From Ifrita kowaldi (lineage: Eukaryota > Chordata > Aves > Passeriformes > Cinclosomatidae), in assembly GCA_013398055.1 (NCBI GenBank), contig VZRS01000329.1, positions 124,001 through 188,000 of the forward strand: a stretch of 64,000 nucleotides of DNA, written 5' to 3'. The position numbers and the translations under genes were made by a program. Positions 13,401 to 28,400 of the stretch are shown one piece after another (position 1 is the stretch's first letter; each line of letters begins with the position of its first letter). The notes under the pieces are model-generated. The model had not been told where the DNA came from. It worked only from the letters and a program-made list of their open reading frames with translations, and made no database searches.

Positions 13401-16400
13401 CTGGGCCCCCAAGCCCCCACTGCTTCTTCCCCCCCGAGCTCCTTTGCTGGATTTCCTGCCGTTCCCCAGACTGCTTGTCCTTATCAGGTCACCTCCTGCC
13501 CTCTGCATTTCAATCAACTTTCTCCCACCTACTGACACCACTCACAGGTGGACAGGGAATAAATGTCCTGAGGTGTCCAGATCTCTAGCACATGCAAATT
13601 GCAGGGTTTTTTTCAAAGGATTCTAATAGATGCCTCTTTGACAGGAATTCCATCATGTCTTTGACAGAGCTCCTGCTCTCAGTGCAGAGCATGTAAGTGC
13701 TATCAAATGAAATCTCACATAATTTTTTTCAGATGTTGAGCTTAATTCCTTTTCCATTACTGTGGCTCTCAAAGATGGCTACTGTTTGGGCTAAAAAGTT
13801 TCAAAAAATTCAGCCTGAGGCAGACATCCAGTGTGGAAAATTTAAATCCAAGTATAAGAGAGTTATAAGCAGCTGAAAACAGGGTCTTATAATGAGAAGT
13901 GTCAGACAACATCAATATTGGAAAGTGCTACCAGCTTGGCCCATAATACAGGCTTTGTTAAAGACATCACCCAGGCTAACAATTGCTATATCAAGTTATA
14001 GGCTAATGCCTTTTGCAACTGCTGAGTTACAAAATATTTAATGATCTTTTTGGTTGCAATGGTAAACCTGGCAGCGACTGGGAAAGACCCACAAAGCTGG
14101 AGAAAATGTAGAAAATCTGAGGTTTTCTACTGTGTTTAGGTTACAAGACTGGGAACTGTGAAATCTGAATTATATTCTTGGCAATGTCACAGGCTTCCTG
14201 AGTGACTTAGGTCTAGCTGAAGGTTAACCTCTTGGTGCCTCAGTTTCCTCACCATATTTTTTGGGACAATGCTTATTTCATTTCCTAGGTGTGCTGGCAC
14301 ACTAAGCTGGCTTTCTACACTTCAATGCTGTGATACACTAATCCTCTGCAATTTTTCAACAGAAGGGAAAAATCAAACTTCTTGGGTTTGAATCTATGGC
14401 TTGCATAATGGGAAGAAAGCAAGGAGGAATTCACTGGAATGATTCAGAAACTCAGGTTATGTTGGGTTTTGTCCACAGAAGCATAGAATCACTGTGTTTG
14501 AGTCCTGAAATGTCATATAAACAGTGCTTTGCAACTCCTGTAAATGGTTTCCTGACTTTGTTAAAGGAAGTGGGCTGTCTACTTAAAGCTCTTGTCTGGG
14601 TCACGGTGACTAAACCTTTCTGCAGCTTGGCTTTTTAAAAGTTTGTGTTTGTTTTAACTCAGAAATGTTCCCATAAGTCTCAGTAAATAGCAAGGGCGTA
14701 GAACATAATATATATCCTTTGATCCGTGGAAGGGCAGAGATGTCTCACTGGTAGATGTAGCCCAGTCCACCTGTACATTAATCCACTAATGCTGACAGGA
14801 GTTAGAGGACTAACTCTATTGTGTAATACTGTAAACACGTCATAATTGCTTGTAAAACATGCAGGGGAAAGAAGTCTTGGGAATTATGAGAATTTGAATC
14901 ACACTCAGCTGTAAGCATTAGAGATCCCCTGGATCAAATTATATTTGTCTTGCACCCATTGCAACCCCCTGGATCTCTCAGTCCAGTATAGAAATCATTA
15001 GCTAATTGTAAAAGGGAAAACAAAACCGTGTCTTAAGGCATCTGTTCATGTCAGGTGCCAGGCATGTATCTTCTGCAGCCCCTCCAGAGACACATAGATG
15101 TCTGTATAACTGTTCACCATGACATGTGTTGCTGTTTGCATAAACATAATTGAACATACTAATACAGAATACAATTATTCTGATATACTAAGCTACACTA
15201 CATGTGATTAAAAAATAACAATGTGTCCTGGGAACAGTTAGCAAAACTGCCAGAATGCAGATAAAAACTGTCTTATTTAAATGCAAAAGTAAGCATTTAT
15301 CTTTCCTGTTATCCCTGTGGGGGCCATTACATATAATAATGAAAAGATGTCCCTTGAAATGGCATTACTTTTTAATGAGGCTTTTACCCATGGAGTCATA
15401 ATCTGCATTTTACTAATTACAAGCAGAAATGGCATCCTAAAGCCTCCAACTGCTGAGTACAAGCGGCTTCTAAAGATGAGGCTTCCCAGTTGGTTCTCAG
15501 ACTTGGGCAATTCAGAAAGTGTTGGGCTACAGCTAAGTTAAAGATGGGGGTTGACTCTACAAGCCAAGGATGTGAAGACCCAGCAAAGACATCTGCACAT
15601 CACAGTGTCAGTTCCTGGGAAATTCTGTGACATATTCCAGAGTGCTTTTTTGTTAACAATCCTCTGGTTAAACAAGAAACAACTAGGACACCCATTGTGA
15701 TTACTTGCTGATTGTTATTTGGCCCCATGGACACTCCTGTGCTTTCCTTTTACTCTGGCACTTGTCTTCACTCAGAGCCTGAAGAGCCAGACACTAACTG
15801 CTGGTGCTGGGCCCCAGTTCTGACTCACTTGCCCTATCCTGTTCTCAGTAGTACTCAAAAAACCACACGGTGCAAGGACTGAGCTCTTGTATTTCAGTAA
15901 AAGCCTGGCTTTTCCCTCCATCTGTCTAACTACTCATATCCTCTTGAGCTTTTGACCAGCAAACCATTTTTGGTTAAAGTATTTTGGCAAATATGATCCA
16001 TTATCACAGCCACCGTTTCTTCTACTAGTATTCAGGGCTTTGCTCCAGGTTTGACGTGGGAACTGCTTTACACAGCAACAGGGGCAAACATCTATTTCTG
16101 CAAGCTGTCACTCAGAGAGTTGCATAAAACTTTACAGCACTGAGATTATTCTCACGATAAAATACTAAATCATTGCCAGCACAAAGCTGAATGGTTCAGC
16201 CTGTCAGTCTGAAGTCTCATAACATGCACTGAAATACGGGGTTCAGGGGGCCAAAAGGTATCTAACAAAACATTATTAAAGTTAGAAAATTATTAATCTA
16301 AAGGAAGGAAATTCCAAGATGATTTGGCCCTCCTCAGCTCCAAGCCATCCTTTCTTTTCCAAATTCAGTTTATCTGTTCTCATATTTATGCCCCAGGTCA

Positions 16401-19400
16401 TTTAGTCTCTTCATTTTATGCTGGTGGCTTTCTCTCAGGTAATGAATATCAAAAGTGAGGGTAGAGAAGGAGTGAGAGAAAGCTGATGGCTTTTTGTTTT
16501 AATGTCAAAAATTAAATTCTGGGAATATTCCCTGGTCCGTAAAGGAACACTCCATTGTGATGTTAAAGTAAGAAGCTGGAGTAATCATCTGTGTGCTACA
16601 GTTTTTCTGAACGTGGTCATTTTGAGGCAGATTTTCATAGCCACCTCTGTTATTTACAAAGGCCCTACATCAAAACCAGCAGGCACCAGAACTTCTTAGA
16701 GAAAAATTTGTCTATTATTTTTAAATGGGTGAACCCATTTCTTTTCCCTAGTCTTTTTCTTGGAAATTACTGAACTGTTTGGCTAAGAGGTTCCATAGGG
16801 CAAAATACAGCCTGAGTCAGATAGCATGGAAACTATCACCACTAATGATTGAAGTTTGGCAAGACTGTAAATAGCAGAGTCCAGGTCTCTGAGTGAGTCA
16901 ATCTTAATAATAGATGGGGTAGTCAAACCATCCTAATATGATAAATTGTCATAACTTCCATTTCAGTTTGAAAGCCTCTGATGTTTGTGAGAGGCAGGTT
17001 GTCAATAGAGCCCTTTAGTGACCAGCACAGCACGCAGAGGTTCCCCAAAATCATGAGGCAGCTGCTGTTAGACCTGGGGCGACACTCAGAAGGGCTGACC
17101 TCAGATTTCCCTGGTAACCACAGACCATCCTTGGTTTTGCTTGGCTCAACAATGCTTCCTCTCTCAGTTACATCACTCTCCCATACTTTTCTTCACTGTT
17201 GTCTCTCTCTGACTTCTCTTCCCCGTCTCCTCTTTTCCTGGCTTCCCTTCTCACTGTATTTCAGCCTTTACCCGTATACTTTCCCATGACATCTAACTGA
17301 GAGTTTAAACCAGTTTGGCTGCCTTAGATGAGAGGTATGGTTTCCATTCCAGGAGACAACAGTGCTGGGCACGTATTCCCTGCCCACTGTCACCCTCTTC
17401 ACCTCACAGTTCTTGATTTCTGGTAGGCCTCAGGATAAAAAAGGAGACAGGTTGGATGGCTTTCTTGGTGGCTGTGGGAAGAAGAGCTGGGAGCCTGGTC
17501 TAGTGTCTGTAGGACTTGTTTATGTGTCACATTCCACGTGGTATAGGAAAGTAACACTATACATGACTGTAATCTCTGGTTAGTGACGTTTGGCAGCTCC
17601 CTGGTTGAATTGCATCATATTTATGTTGCCTCAGACAAGTCCTAATTATGAACACTTTGATTTTTCTACCAGTTTTCCCAAGAAGTTCACCATGCCCACA
17701 TCAATCAGATCTGAATTATTTGAGCCCTTACACAAATGAGCTTTTTTGGTTAGATTGAATGTATCTAGGTCAGATGTGAGGTTTTCCAACGTGACTTCAT
17801 TTCCTAGTAGGAAACGAGTACGGGGATCCAAGGTATGTCCCACTGCCCAGCTGAGGGACAGCATCTCTAGACAGCAGCTCTTTGCAGACAGGCCTGACTG
17901 CTGGGTTGAGGCTGGCAGCAAGGACAGGGGCTGGGCCCTGTGAGGGGGGCAGGGAGGGGGACAGCTGTCACCCAGAAGAGCTCTGTCCCTGGAAAGAGGG
18001 AGGTGTCTGTCATTCTCTCCTCTTCAGTGGTGCCTGATTTTGTGAGCACCAGGGGTACCTGTGTGCAGACTGCTGGGGACTCAGGCAGCAGAACTATGGG
18101 CACAGGTGACCCTCCAGGGTCTTGTGAACCTGAAGAAAATTAAAAAGGAAAACCATGAAGATACTGAGACTCCCCAGTAACTTGCTGGGACTGAACTGGA
18201 TGTAATAAATCCCAAAAATCCCACATTACAGACCTAATCAAGTGTTTTGTCACTGCACTTCCCAGGCAGTGGACAAGGAGGATAGAGCCATCCAAACTGA
18301 CTCTTCTATCCAGGTCACAGACCGTACACAAGCAGCTAAAGACCTCCCACACCCCTCTCTCCCTAGAAGCAATGTGGCTGCATTTGCCAGGGTGCCATGC
18401 CAGCATTAATGCTCCTTTCCAAGGCCAGCTGGCTGGCTTCTGGTGTCTGTGTATCTTTGTATCCATAGGCAATCCACAACTCCCGGATAGCTGGGAGCCT
18501 GCTGCACTGTGAGACTGCTTTTCTTCCTACTTCCTTCCAGAGGAATTGGGAGGAGCACCTATAAACCTATGGCAAAGGCTGAAATTTTCAGTCTGAGTGA
18601 GTTCTTGTCATCTTGAGCTAATGGAAAAACATACATGGAGTTTGGTAGGCCAGGTAGAGGAGATGGACCTCCAAGCCTTTGTCTCTTTTTGGCAAGTTTT
18701 GCCTTAGAGAAGATGTGGCAGCAAAGCAGGGTGGGGATTCCTTCTTGCTCTACCTGAACATGTCGTTATGGGATGGAGATCTGTACTTCCCAGACCTTTT
18801 ATCAAACCAGCAAATGTAGCCAGGATAGCAAGTCTGAACTTTCAAAAGTCAGAAGCCAACCTCCAAAACATCACAGGACTTGCTTAAAACCACAAGGTGT
18901 TTCTCAGATGTTTCCTCTGGGCACTGAGTTTTTATTTCATATTCAAGTGGAAACCAAGAGGAAAATACTCTTTCTAAAAAAAAAAAAAAACCTGAAAATA
19001 TTTCACATGAACAGTAGATTCCAGAAGATTAAGAATAAAACATAGAGTCACGAAGGCTTTCAGCTCTCATAAAACTCTGGAAATAACTTATTTTCATCTT
19101 AAAACCCTCTAAGCTATAAAAGGAAGATTTTTGGTAAAGCAACTCTGACTCATTCTAACACATTTTCTCTTCACTCATACATTCTTTTGACTCAAAGACT
19201 AAAAGACTTGGATTGCAAAGCCTCATGCGTGTGTGTTCTTTTTTTTTTACTTCACAGCTTTTTTTGGGAAATACCTCAATGAATACAATGGCAGCTACAT
19301 CCCTCCTGGGTGGAGAGAGTGGGTTGGATTAGTGAAGAACTCTCGCTTCTATAATTACACCATTTCTCGCAATGGTAACAAAGAGAAGCATGGATTTGAT

Positions 19401-22400
19401 TATGCAAAGGTATTTTCCAGACTCATAAATGCCACATGATTAATCCATATAAAAATAACTTTCAAATAATTAATTAACCAGATAATTAATTAATTAACCA
19501 ACTACAACCATGAAATTGAGATGTCATTTTCTCTCCGGGGCATTGCAGATCAGTTTCCACGTGAGAATATTAATCACTCAACAGAAGAAAGTTCCCAGGG
19601 CTCTTCAGTGGAGCCTGGTGATTCCTCCCTCTCTCTTCCCCTCCCTCCCTCCTTCTCCCTTATAGAAAGTCATGTTTTGGTGGCAGAAGCAAACAGTAAA
19701 TAAAAGCCTTTCCCCAAAAGAACTGTGCCCCTTGCGCTTCTGAACTTTAAGGTTTGCTGAGTGTTGTCAGTTATTACCCACAGAAGAACCTTGGTCAATG
19801 TGGTTTTCCATTATAGAGTGCACACCAAAGAAAGGCTGTACGCCTGTGGTGTCAGACTCCGGATGTGACTATGAGAATAGATAAGGGTAAGAACACGGCC
19901 GTTGGAAAAGTTCAGAGCTTGTTTTTGCTCTTGACAAAGTGTGGAAAGTATGCCAAGGTGACCTGCCCAGTGCCACGATGTTTCTTGGAAAGGCTTAGGA
20001 GTGCAGATCGCAGACTGCAGAAAGCAATCTGGAATTTCCTCAGATTGTAGCTCAAGGAAGATGATACAGATGTTGCAGCTGTGGTTTCTGACCCGTGTAA
20101 TGAGTTTTTATTGGAAGCTAGTGTTGCCTGTTTCTGATTTTCCCATCCATAGAAATTGCATTACGCTGATTATATATTTATAGAGTAAAAAATAGAAAAT
20201 ATAGAATATTGGTTAGTCATACATTCCTTATTTATACAGCTAGACTAAATAGGGAAACAGGAGAGGAGTAGATGCTTTGGGAGAGCAATAGATGCTTTGG
20301 GAGAGCAGTCATACAGGCATTTCACTCAAACAGGCCACAAACCCAGAAATTATCACAACCCTGGTGCCTCGCTCTCATTATCCATTTTGGAAACTAAAGG
20401 ATCACTCACTGTCTCATCCATAAGTTTGCAGGGTCTGTAGCAGCCAGGGCTGCCGTGTGTGCTCCAAGTGTGCTGCAGGAGAGGGGAAGGGGCAGGGGGA
20501 CAGGGAGCGGGTGAGCGGGGAGGTCACAGCTGGTTGGCTTGTCCTAGCACTGACATGCGACGCAGACCTTGTCCCTCAGGCTCTGCTTTTGCAGCTGTTC
20601 GGGGCCTCGAATCCACAACATAAGATTAGTCATGCCTGGAAGTGCTTGAAATTACAAACATTGTCTCAGCACTTTCTCAATGAAGCTCGAGCTAGACCTC
20701 CAGGCCAACAGTGAATACTCCAAGGTGGCAGGTGGTTTAATTTAAGTTTTCATCTTTTTTCTTAGTTCCATTTCCTCCCTTGTCCTTGTAGGCTTCCTTT
20801 TGCCACCTTAGCTGTGGGTTAAGCCAGTTTATTAGCGAGTCACAACCTTAATCTCAGCAGCTGCACTGCTTAAATTTGCACAATTAAATGAACAGAGCCC
20901 GCAGGAATTCAACTGCTCCCTGCATTCTCATTTGCAATTTCTTTGATTAAGATTTTTTGCAGTCTGTTGCCTGTTGTAGCTGTCTTCCACTTTGTACATA
21001 TGCAAAAGTACAGTCTGAACAAAGAGTGTGCAACAAAGGTTTATGTAAACATAAAACCAGATTAAGATTCAATGTTATTTGGGAGCCATTACCTTGTGAC
21101 ATGTTTTATCAATGGAATTTAAGAAACACATCTTTGTCAGTACAGTCTGTCATTTTAAATGTTACTTAGCATTATCTTACCAAATCTGGTAATCAAATTT
21201 ACTTAATACTTTCTGTTGTATCTGATTTGCAAAATACTGTCTCATTTTATGTGGCATTGCCTGCTTAAGAAAGTAATTACTGCTCAGTCTCCCCTATGCT
21301 CCCTCAAATCATACATCCCTTTGATGGTATGTTTTTACTTCCTGATCTGAGCTTTAATGAGGACTTGAAAAATAACGTAATAACATGATCGTATGTGATC
21401 TAATTAATCATGCACTTTGTAACTTTTGCTTTGTGTTAATCGTATGTTCCAGGACTACTTCACAGACCTAATCACTAATGAGAGCATTAATTACTTCAGA
21501 ATGTCTAAGAGGATATATCCCCATAGGCCCATAATGATGGTCATCAGCCACGCTGCACCCCATGGCCCCGAGGATTCTGCGCCGCAGTTCTCAGAGCTCT
21601 ACCCCAACGCTTCACAGCATATGTAAGTCAAAACCACACACTGCCAGACCCGCTGCTTGTGTCTGCTTCTGTGAGGGGTTTGTGGGGTTTGTTTATGGCG
21701 ACGTCGCAGGAACAGGGAATTCAAATATGAGATGCTCATGTAAGCAGAGAATGCTTGCTTGTTTCCTCTGCTGTGCTTGCTCCTTTCACGGGGGAGAGTG
21801 ACAGCTCTGACCATTATTAAAGCAGAGAGAAGCTCTTTTCCTCCTGGGAAGTTGTGGGAGATTAAAAGGTCAGTATTTGGCTTTGTAAGGGCAGCTTCTT
21901 ACAATACCCTGAAAATATGTAGACACAGGTCAGGATCTGTTGGAAAGATATTACTTCCTTCGTTTCCCTCTAAGATATGTGCTTCCTGGGCTCTAACTAA
22001 CTGAATGCTTTGAGAGTAAAAACACCCTTTCGTAGCTTTTGAGTGCACCAGATTTGTTTAGAGACTAGATACTGGTAGATTCCCAAAATAGCCTATCATC
22101 CTGCATTTTTAAATGACACGCCTAATCTTTTCTAGTGATTAAAATATAACAAAAAACCCCAACTCTTCATTTTGTTTCTAGAACCAAAAGCAACTTCAGG
22201 TAAAAATCTGTGGATAGTCCACATCTGTGGATTCCACATATTGCTTCATACCTTGAATATTCTGTGTCCTTTTCCTTATAGTGGGAGGCTATGGAAGATT
22301 TCCACTATGCTTGTGTCTACCATGGGTTTGTAGACCAGTCTTTCCATTTGTTCTGAAACAATGTCTTTGCACACCTTTAAAGAGAAAAAAAATAAACAAC

Positions 22401-25400
22401 CCCTACCAAAACCCACCAATCACAAAAAACACCTTAATAAAGCATTTCAGCTGGATTGTACATTTATTTGTCCCCTCAAAATGAGGATGAATCAATTTCA
22501 TTAGACAATGGGAAAGCTGTTTGGTCTAAAAATTGTATTTTGGACACGCTGCAGTAGTTCACACACAAGGATGGTTTTTCTATTGACATCAAATACTTTA
22601 ATATTTCAAGGAGTTGTAGTTACTGCATAAACAGCATGCATAAACTGATCACTAGTTGGGGCCAGAAAGAGATTTGCTGTTCATGGCACATGGTAACATT
22701 TTTGTTGTTTTGCATCTTTTTATCCTCTTACTGGCTGCTACTTTCTAGATATGCCAGTTTCCCTGACCTTATAATCTTACATTCTTCATGATCCCACATT
22801 CCTGAGACTAGACTTTGCAAGTAATGCAAACCAGTCAGCAATGTTTTGTAATTATTTAGACATTCAGAGTAATTTCTGCCTGTATAGGGAACTAATGAAG
22901 GTTTTAGTTGGCAAATAAGGTAGACACGAACACCTGTTATTATTGGGTTGTATGAAAAAACTTAGTCAGTATCCTGAATTATGTGCTCCAGCAGAAAGTA
23001 GCAGGGAATGATGGTGGGGCGAGGGGCAAAGTAAAACCACAAACTTTTCCCCCATGTTTTTCTAGCTTCTGCAAATCACCAGTTTAGGTGAAGCATCCAG
23101 GTCAGTGTGCCCCATTCTCTTTGCACTGGTTTGATCTCTTTTGGAACTCTGGTGGCAGCCTCACCCTCTTGTGGCAACAAGTTCCACGGTGTCACTCTGT
23201 GCATGGGGGACAAAGGGCTACTTTTTGTTTCCTTCTAGACCTGGATCTTGGTTATGCCACCTGTGTCTCCTACTTCCCATTCTGCGAAGAATAATGAACA
23301 GTCACTATATCAAATTGAGTGGATTTCTCCCATGTCTCCTTTCAATTGCCACTTTTCATAGCAAGAGAGTTATATCTATTTGTTCTCACCCCATTCAACA
23401 GATTGCTTCCCATTTAGTGGCACAGACTGCCTGGCCTCAGGCAAGCCATCCTGTCTCCTGGGGGACTATCCATCATACAGGAGGGCAGGATTCAAACTGT
23501 TTCCGCTTAGCTGTGGGGACAGTGTCTGGAAGAAAAGCACTGAATCATTGTATCTCACCCTACCTCTCCCCAGGCCAAAGCAACTCATTTTAGGCTCCGT
23601 GCTCCCTGTCTTCTGACAAGTGCTTGTAGGAACTTGCTTTGGTTTATCATGCTCTTGACACTTTCTACTGCTTGTAGTTTTCAGCCTGCTTATTTTCTAA
23701 CTTATGCTGGTAGAACAAACGGCTTTAGTTAGTCTCCAAATTTTTAACTGCCTCTGCACCTTATACAGGTTATATGTTGCCTGCAAAGATTAAGCAAAAT
23801 CTTAGCTAAAATTGATTTTTATTTGTGTGGACTCCTGGGGTCTGAATACCTTGCTCTGCTAGGCTGCTTGTGAGAGCACTCAGCTGTGCTTCTTCTTGTC
23901 TTCTGGTGCTGTTGATTTCTTGGCAACCTTCTTGCAAAGAGTTTTTCTTCAATGAGATCCTTGCTGGCTTGTTTTGTTTCTTGTTGAACTGCATGTGTTA
24001 AAGTTCAGTCTGCAGACTGAGAAATGAGACAAATTGAAGATAAACTGCTAATTTAGGTTTGGATGGCTGAAGATTCCAACTGATTTCTCTATCAAAAATA
24101 TGAGCAATGTGCTCTAAAAGATATGAGAAGTTCAGTTCTCACAGAAATATTCAGTGCTCCCTATGAAAACAGCACGAGAACAATAAAATCCCTCCTGCCA
24201 AGGTTTGTGTAATTTGAACATTTAACCCTTAGGTTTTCTTCCTTGGTGGTCAAGCACCATTTGAATCTCTTTCGCTCTGACCTTGGGTGACAGCCATCTG
24301 ACCTTGGATTTTGTTTTTAAAAATGTAGTTGCTGTATCATGTTACTGTAACACCTACCTCCAACAAAGAAGGGAAACCAGGTCAAAAGCTGCTTGCTGGC
24401 TTAACAAACTGAGATGGAAGGTTATACCTACAAACCAAGGATTAAGATAGCCTGTCGACCACATGTGAGAAGTTTTGCTTAAAAGAACAGTAGCTGAAGC
24501 AGACCCTTAAATTACGTGATGTCACTTTGCTGGTAAAGTGCCTGCTAAAGATTGAAATATTGCCACTATAAATTAAAACAAAAGAAAACAAAACCAACAT
24601 CAAAAAAACAACCCAAAAGTTCGTTTAGAAGAAGTTTTCCACTGGCACATAAAAAGACGGGAGTGGCTATGGCAGGAAATACTCCAGTTCAGGGAGAGCG
24701 CTGCCCTCAAGTGTGGGCGTCTATTGGTCTCATTTCCTCACTTATCAACATGGCAAGAATAAAATCAAATGAATGCAGCAGCAAAGTCCATAAGATTTAT
24801 GAAAAATACGTCAAAGATAAAAAGAAAATGAAGAATTACATACCATCATTATGTTACAGTCCTGTCCTCCTCAGCACAAACAGGCTCTTGAGTGGCATGG
24901 AAAGACAAGACATACAAAGACAAGAACAGTAATGATGTGTACACTGTTTACCTACTAAGTGATTCCTGTTAATTCTTATTAATTCCTGTTTAAAATTAAA
25001 CACAAACTATATCATACTGGAAACAGCAGACTCTCTATTGTTTTTAAGCATCCATTCTCCCTCCCACTCTCCCACTTCTCCTCTCCATAAAATATGTCCT
25101 ATTTCTGACATCTAAAAATATTTCCGAAGGTTTATCCTGGCTGCTATCACCATAATGAGTGATATATTTTCTGAAAATAAATCATACTAATGCATGTACT
25201 CTAACTATCCCCAGATATTATTTCTGTGAAAGGAAATGGGACTGTAGAAGATGTACTAGATGAAAGCAATACAGAGATTTTCACTGTGGTAATGAACATC
25301 ATCTGTTAAGGAGCAGGGTTGTTAGACCTTTGGAAATGTTGTTAAATATGAAGTTATGTTACAGGACAATCTTGTTTCATCAGACAGCTGAGCAGAAAAG

Positions 25401-28400
25401 CTCTGACTCAAAGGATGCTCTAATGAAAGCCTGAATTATCTGTTATTCTCAGGGCCTCTGGCACTTTAACTTTCCTTTACCTTCCAGTGTGAACCAGTCT
25501 TAGGGGAACTGTGAATCAGACCTAAGCTGTTTATAAGCTGTGAAGTAAACAAACATTAGAAGCAAAAATCTGCAGGAGACAGGTTTACTGAAGAATGTAA
25601 AAAATGGAAATCTGAATCACTACTGGCTGTGCTGAGCTAAAATCCTTGGGCTGGCAGGAGGACTGACAGCCAGATTTTATGACTACCTGGAAGCAATCCT
25701 ATTGCCAAACTAGAAACATCAGGAGGAGCAGATAGAAATGAGATCTTGGAATAGATCAGAAACCTTCACAAGCTAAGAAAAGGTAGGTGATATGAAAGGC
25801 AGAACTTTATATTTCTATTTAAAGATCGTATGAAAGGTGCTGATATACCAGGTGTGTAGGTCGGCGTGTCTGCAGTAGGGAAGCATCAAAAGAAAAGCTG
25901 TTGCAGCTCTGGATCTCCAGAGCAGTCTCCAGTGTGAGTTTGGGGCGTGAGGTGGCTGCAACTGGAGTCACTAAGGCCGAGTCTCAAACATCTGTCAGTA
26001 ACAATGGTACTTCTTGTAATGTGGACACGGGGCCATTAGAGTGGGATCGCACATTTGCATCAGCAATAAATCTTGACATGTCAGTGTGTAGTGTCACTGC
26101 TGGCCTGAGGCCTGCTTGGACTCCTGACTCAGAGATAAATGATCAAAACCATAATACTCATCACTGTGGGTGCGATTTTAAACAAGACAAGAAGAAATGG
26201 TGTGAAACAGGAGTGTAATATTCTAGTTGCACAATTAACTTCCGCAGAAGCAACAAATAATGTTTCCTAAATGAAAAAGGTGCTATATTTAACAGACAAC
26301 AACTGTTTTCCTTCTTTGTTCGAAATATAGCGGTTGCGTTACGCTTTGGGTTGTAAGTTTGGAAGCTTTCATACCCCACATACCCAGATCTATAAATATC
26401 ACTGGGTTTAAAAGATTCCTCTTTTAAAAGGCAGCAAAAGCAGACCCAAAATGATGAAATTCCACTTTACTTTAATACTGACCATGGCCACTGGTTGTAG
26501 TGATTTTTTTACTTTTAATTTTGCCCAGAACCTAGGCTTCCTGCTTTCCAAGAACAGTGTCTAAACCTGGAAGTCTGCTTTCCCTGGAAACAAAGAATTT
26601 GCTTCCTTTGTTTATTTACATTTGGAGAAACATGACCACTTATGCCATGTTTGCTAATCATATTTCAAAGAATAATAGAGGTGCTAATTCTGTACAGAAA
26701 CTATTCATTTTTCTCAATCAGTTTTACCAGAGGTATTATTTTAAAATGTTGTTGACTTTTATTTTTATGAAACAAAAATGTTCTTGGGCCATCTAAGTAC
26801 TGTATTATTTTCACTAACTGGAGGGATCCCAATCCAAACTGAAGATTAGCCAAACACTTTTGGGATAAAACCCCCTGAGAACTCTATGGAATTATTCAAA
26901 CCCAACATTTTTAGACAGTATTTTTGTGAACATAATTTCTTTTGTTGAGTAGAAACAGGAGGGAATTAGGAGATTGTAAATAGGGGCAAACACAGATTTT
27001 TACTATGAGCAATTGAACAAATGTTTGGAAACATACTTGTTTCTTTCCACATTATCCCATCTGTTGGAGCCATGTATAAATTTAGATCAATTTTTTAGAA
27101 AGCAAATGTTAATTTAAAGTTGTACTAAATTCTTGAAGCTCTTAAAACATGCTGTACTCTTGCAGTCCTTTCTTAAACCGTAAAATAACTTTTTGTAACA
27201 ATGATTTGCAAAAGGGCTATATTCCATTTATTTCATTGAATATCACTATTCAGTTCAGTTACTAGTAGAAGCTAGTCCTTTCTGAATTATTTGTTTGGTG
27301 ACTCCATTTTAATAGATCCTCGAGTACAGGTATCCATTTTTTGGGTTGCTGGGTTTTTTTATTGTTTCTTGTCTAACTTAAAGTTATTGTGGTACCTTAA
27401 AACACAGATAAGATGCATTCTTAATTTTGAAGTCCAAATTTAGTTTGAGCTAATTCTTCAATTTAAATATAGTAAATATGTTGTCAGAGTTACTGAGGCC
27501 TTTGGATTACAACAGTGACTGCTAATACTACTCCTTTTCTCTCAACATAAGTATCTATTTGAACTGATGTTTGCAGAAAAAAAATTATAAATTTTGTGGA
27601 GAATCTTTCTTTAAAAATGCAGTAATGCTTATAAATATTTATTCCTTCCATAGTCTATAGATCATTTGATTATCACTGTAAATTTCTCTGTAAACTTACT
27701 CACGTAGGTGATTTATTACAAAATCTCAGGGTGAAATGTTCTCATTGTGAGCATGTGTTTATAGGAAAGTACCTGACTATGTTCAGCATTTTTTTATTGT
27801 TAAGTATTTGGAATTTTTTTGTTAGTTTAACTGAGGGTATCAATTCAGAATTTTATGAACCTGACATCTTCCAGTGCCACAACAGATCTGTTATGGAGTG
27901 CCAAGTGGTCTCTGAGTATGAAGTTCTTCATGATATGTGCTGGACAAATAAAAGTGAGCAGCAGAGCAATCTAGATTTGTCCAAGTTAGTATAAATGGCA
28001 AGTACTACAGTTGCAACTTGTCAGAATTAGAGGCCATGGACAACCTGAAAGTAATGGGCTACCTGGTACTCTGATGTACTCAACACAAGATTGGCTCACC
28101 ACTGAGAGGAGTCCATGGAAGACATGGTACCTACCTTCAACTTTATCCTTCCAATGCAAAGAGGAATCAAGGAAATGTAGATGTCAGTGTTACTTTACAG
28201 CAGTATTTGTCAGTACAGAGCAAAGTCATTCCCAAAAATGGAAGGATAGAGACAGTGGCAGACCATGCCATAATGACTTTCAAGGTCTTATAACAGCTGA
28301 ACATGTAATTGATATCTCCAGCTGCTTCAAGAAAAAATGTGATAAAAAATTATCACTGGCCGGGAAGAGGTCTGTCTACATGGAAAAGTTTTCAGAAATC

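Larger units (their letters stand above)
6916..19257. other. SULF1 intron 2 (12.3 kb)
   Basis: Holds a solo LTR (7003-7599), two MIR-like SINE remnants (about 9680-9785 and 14190-14275), a short partial duplication near 10288-10345, a (GA) run near 12261-12272 and a CT-rich stretch at 13198-13237. The rest is unremarkable unique sequence with no convincing exon. Confidence 0.8.

Noticed and set aside
23141..23593. 150-codon plus-strand frame in intron 4
   Set aside because: No recognisable domain, overlaps a possible CR1 remnant, and is open in two frames at once.
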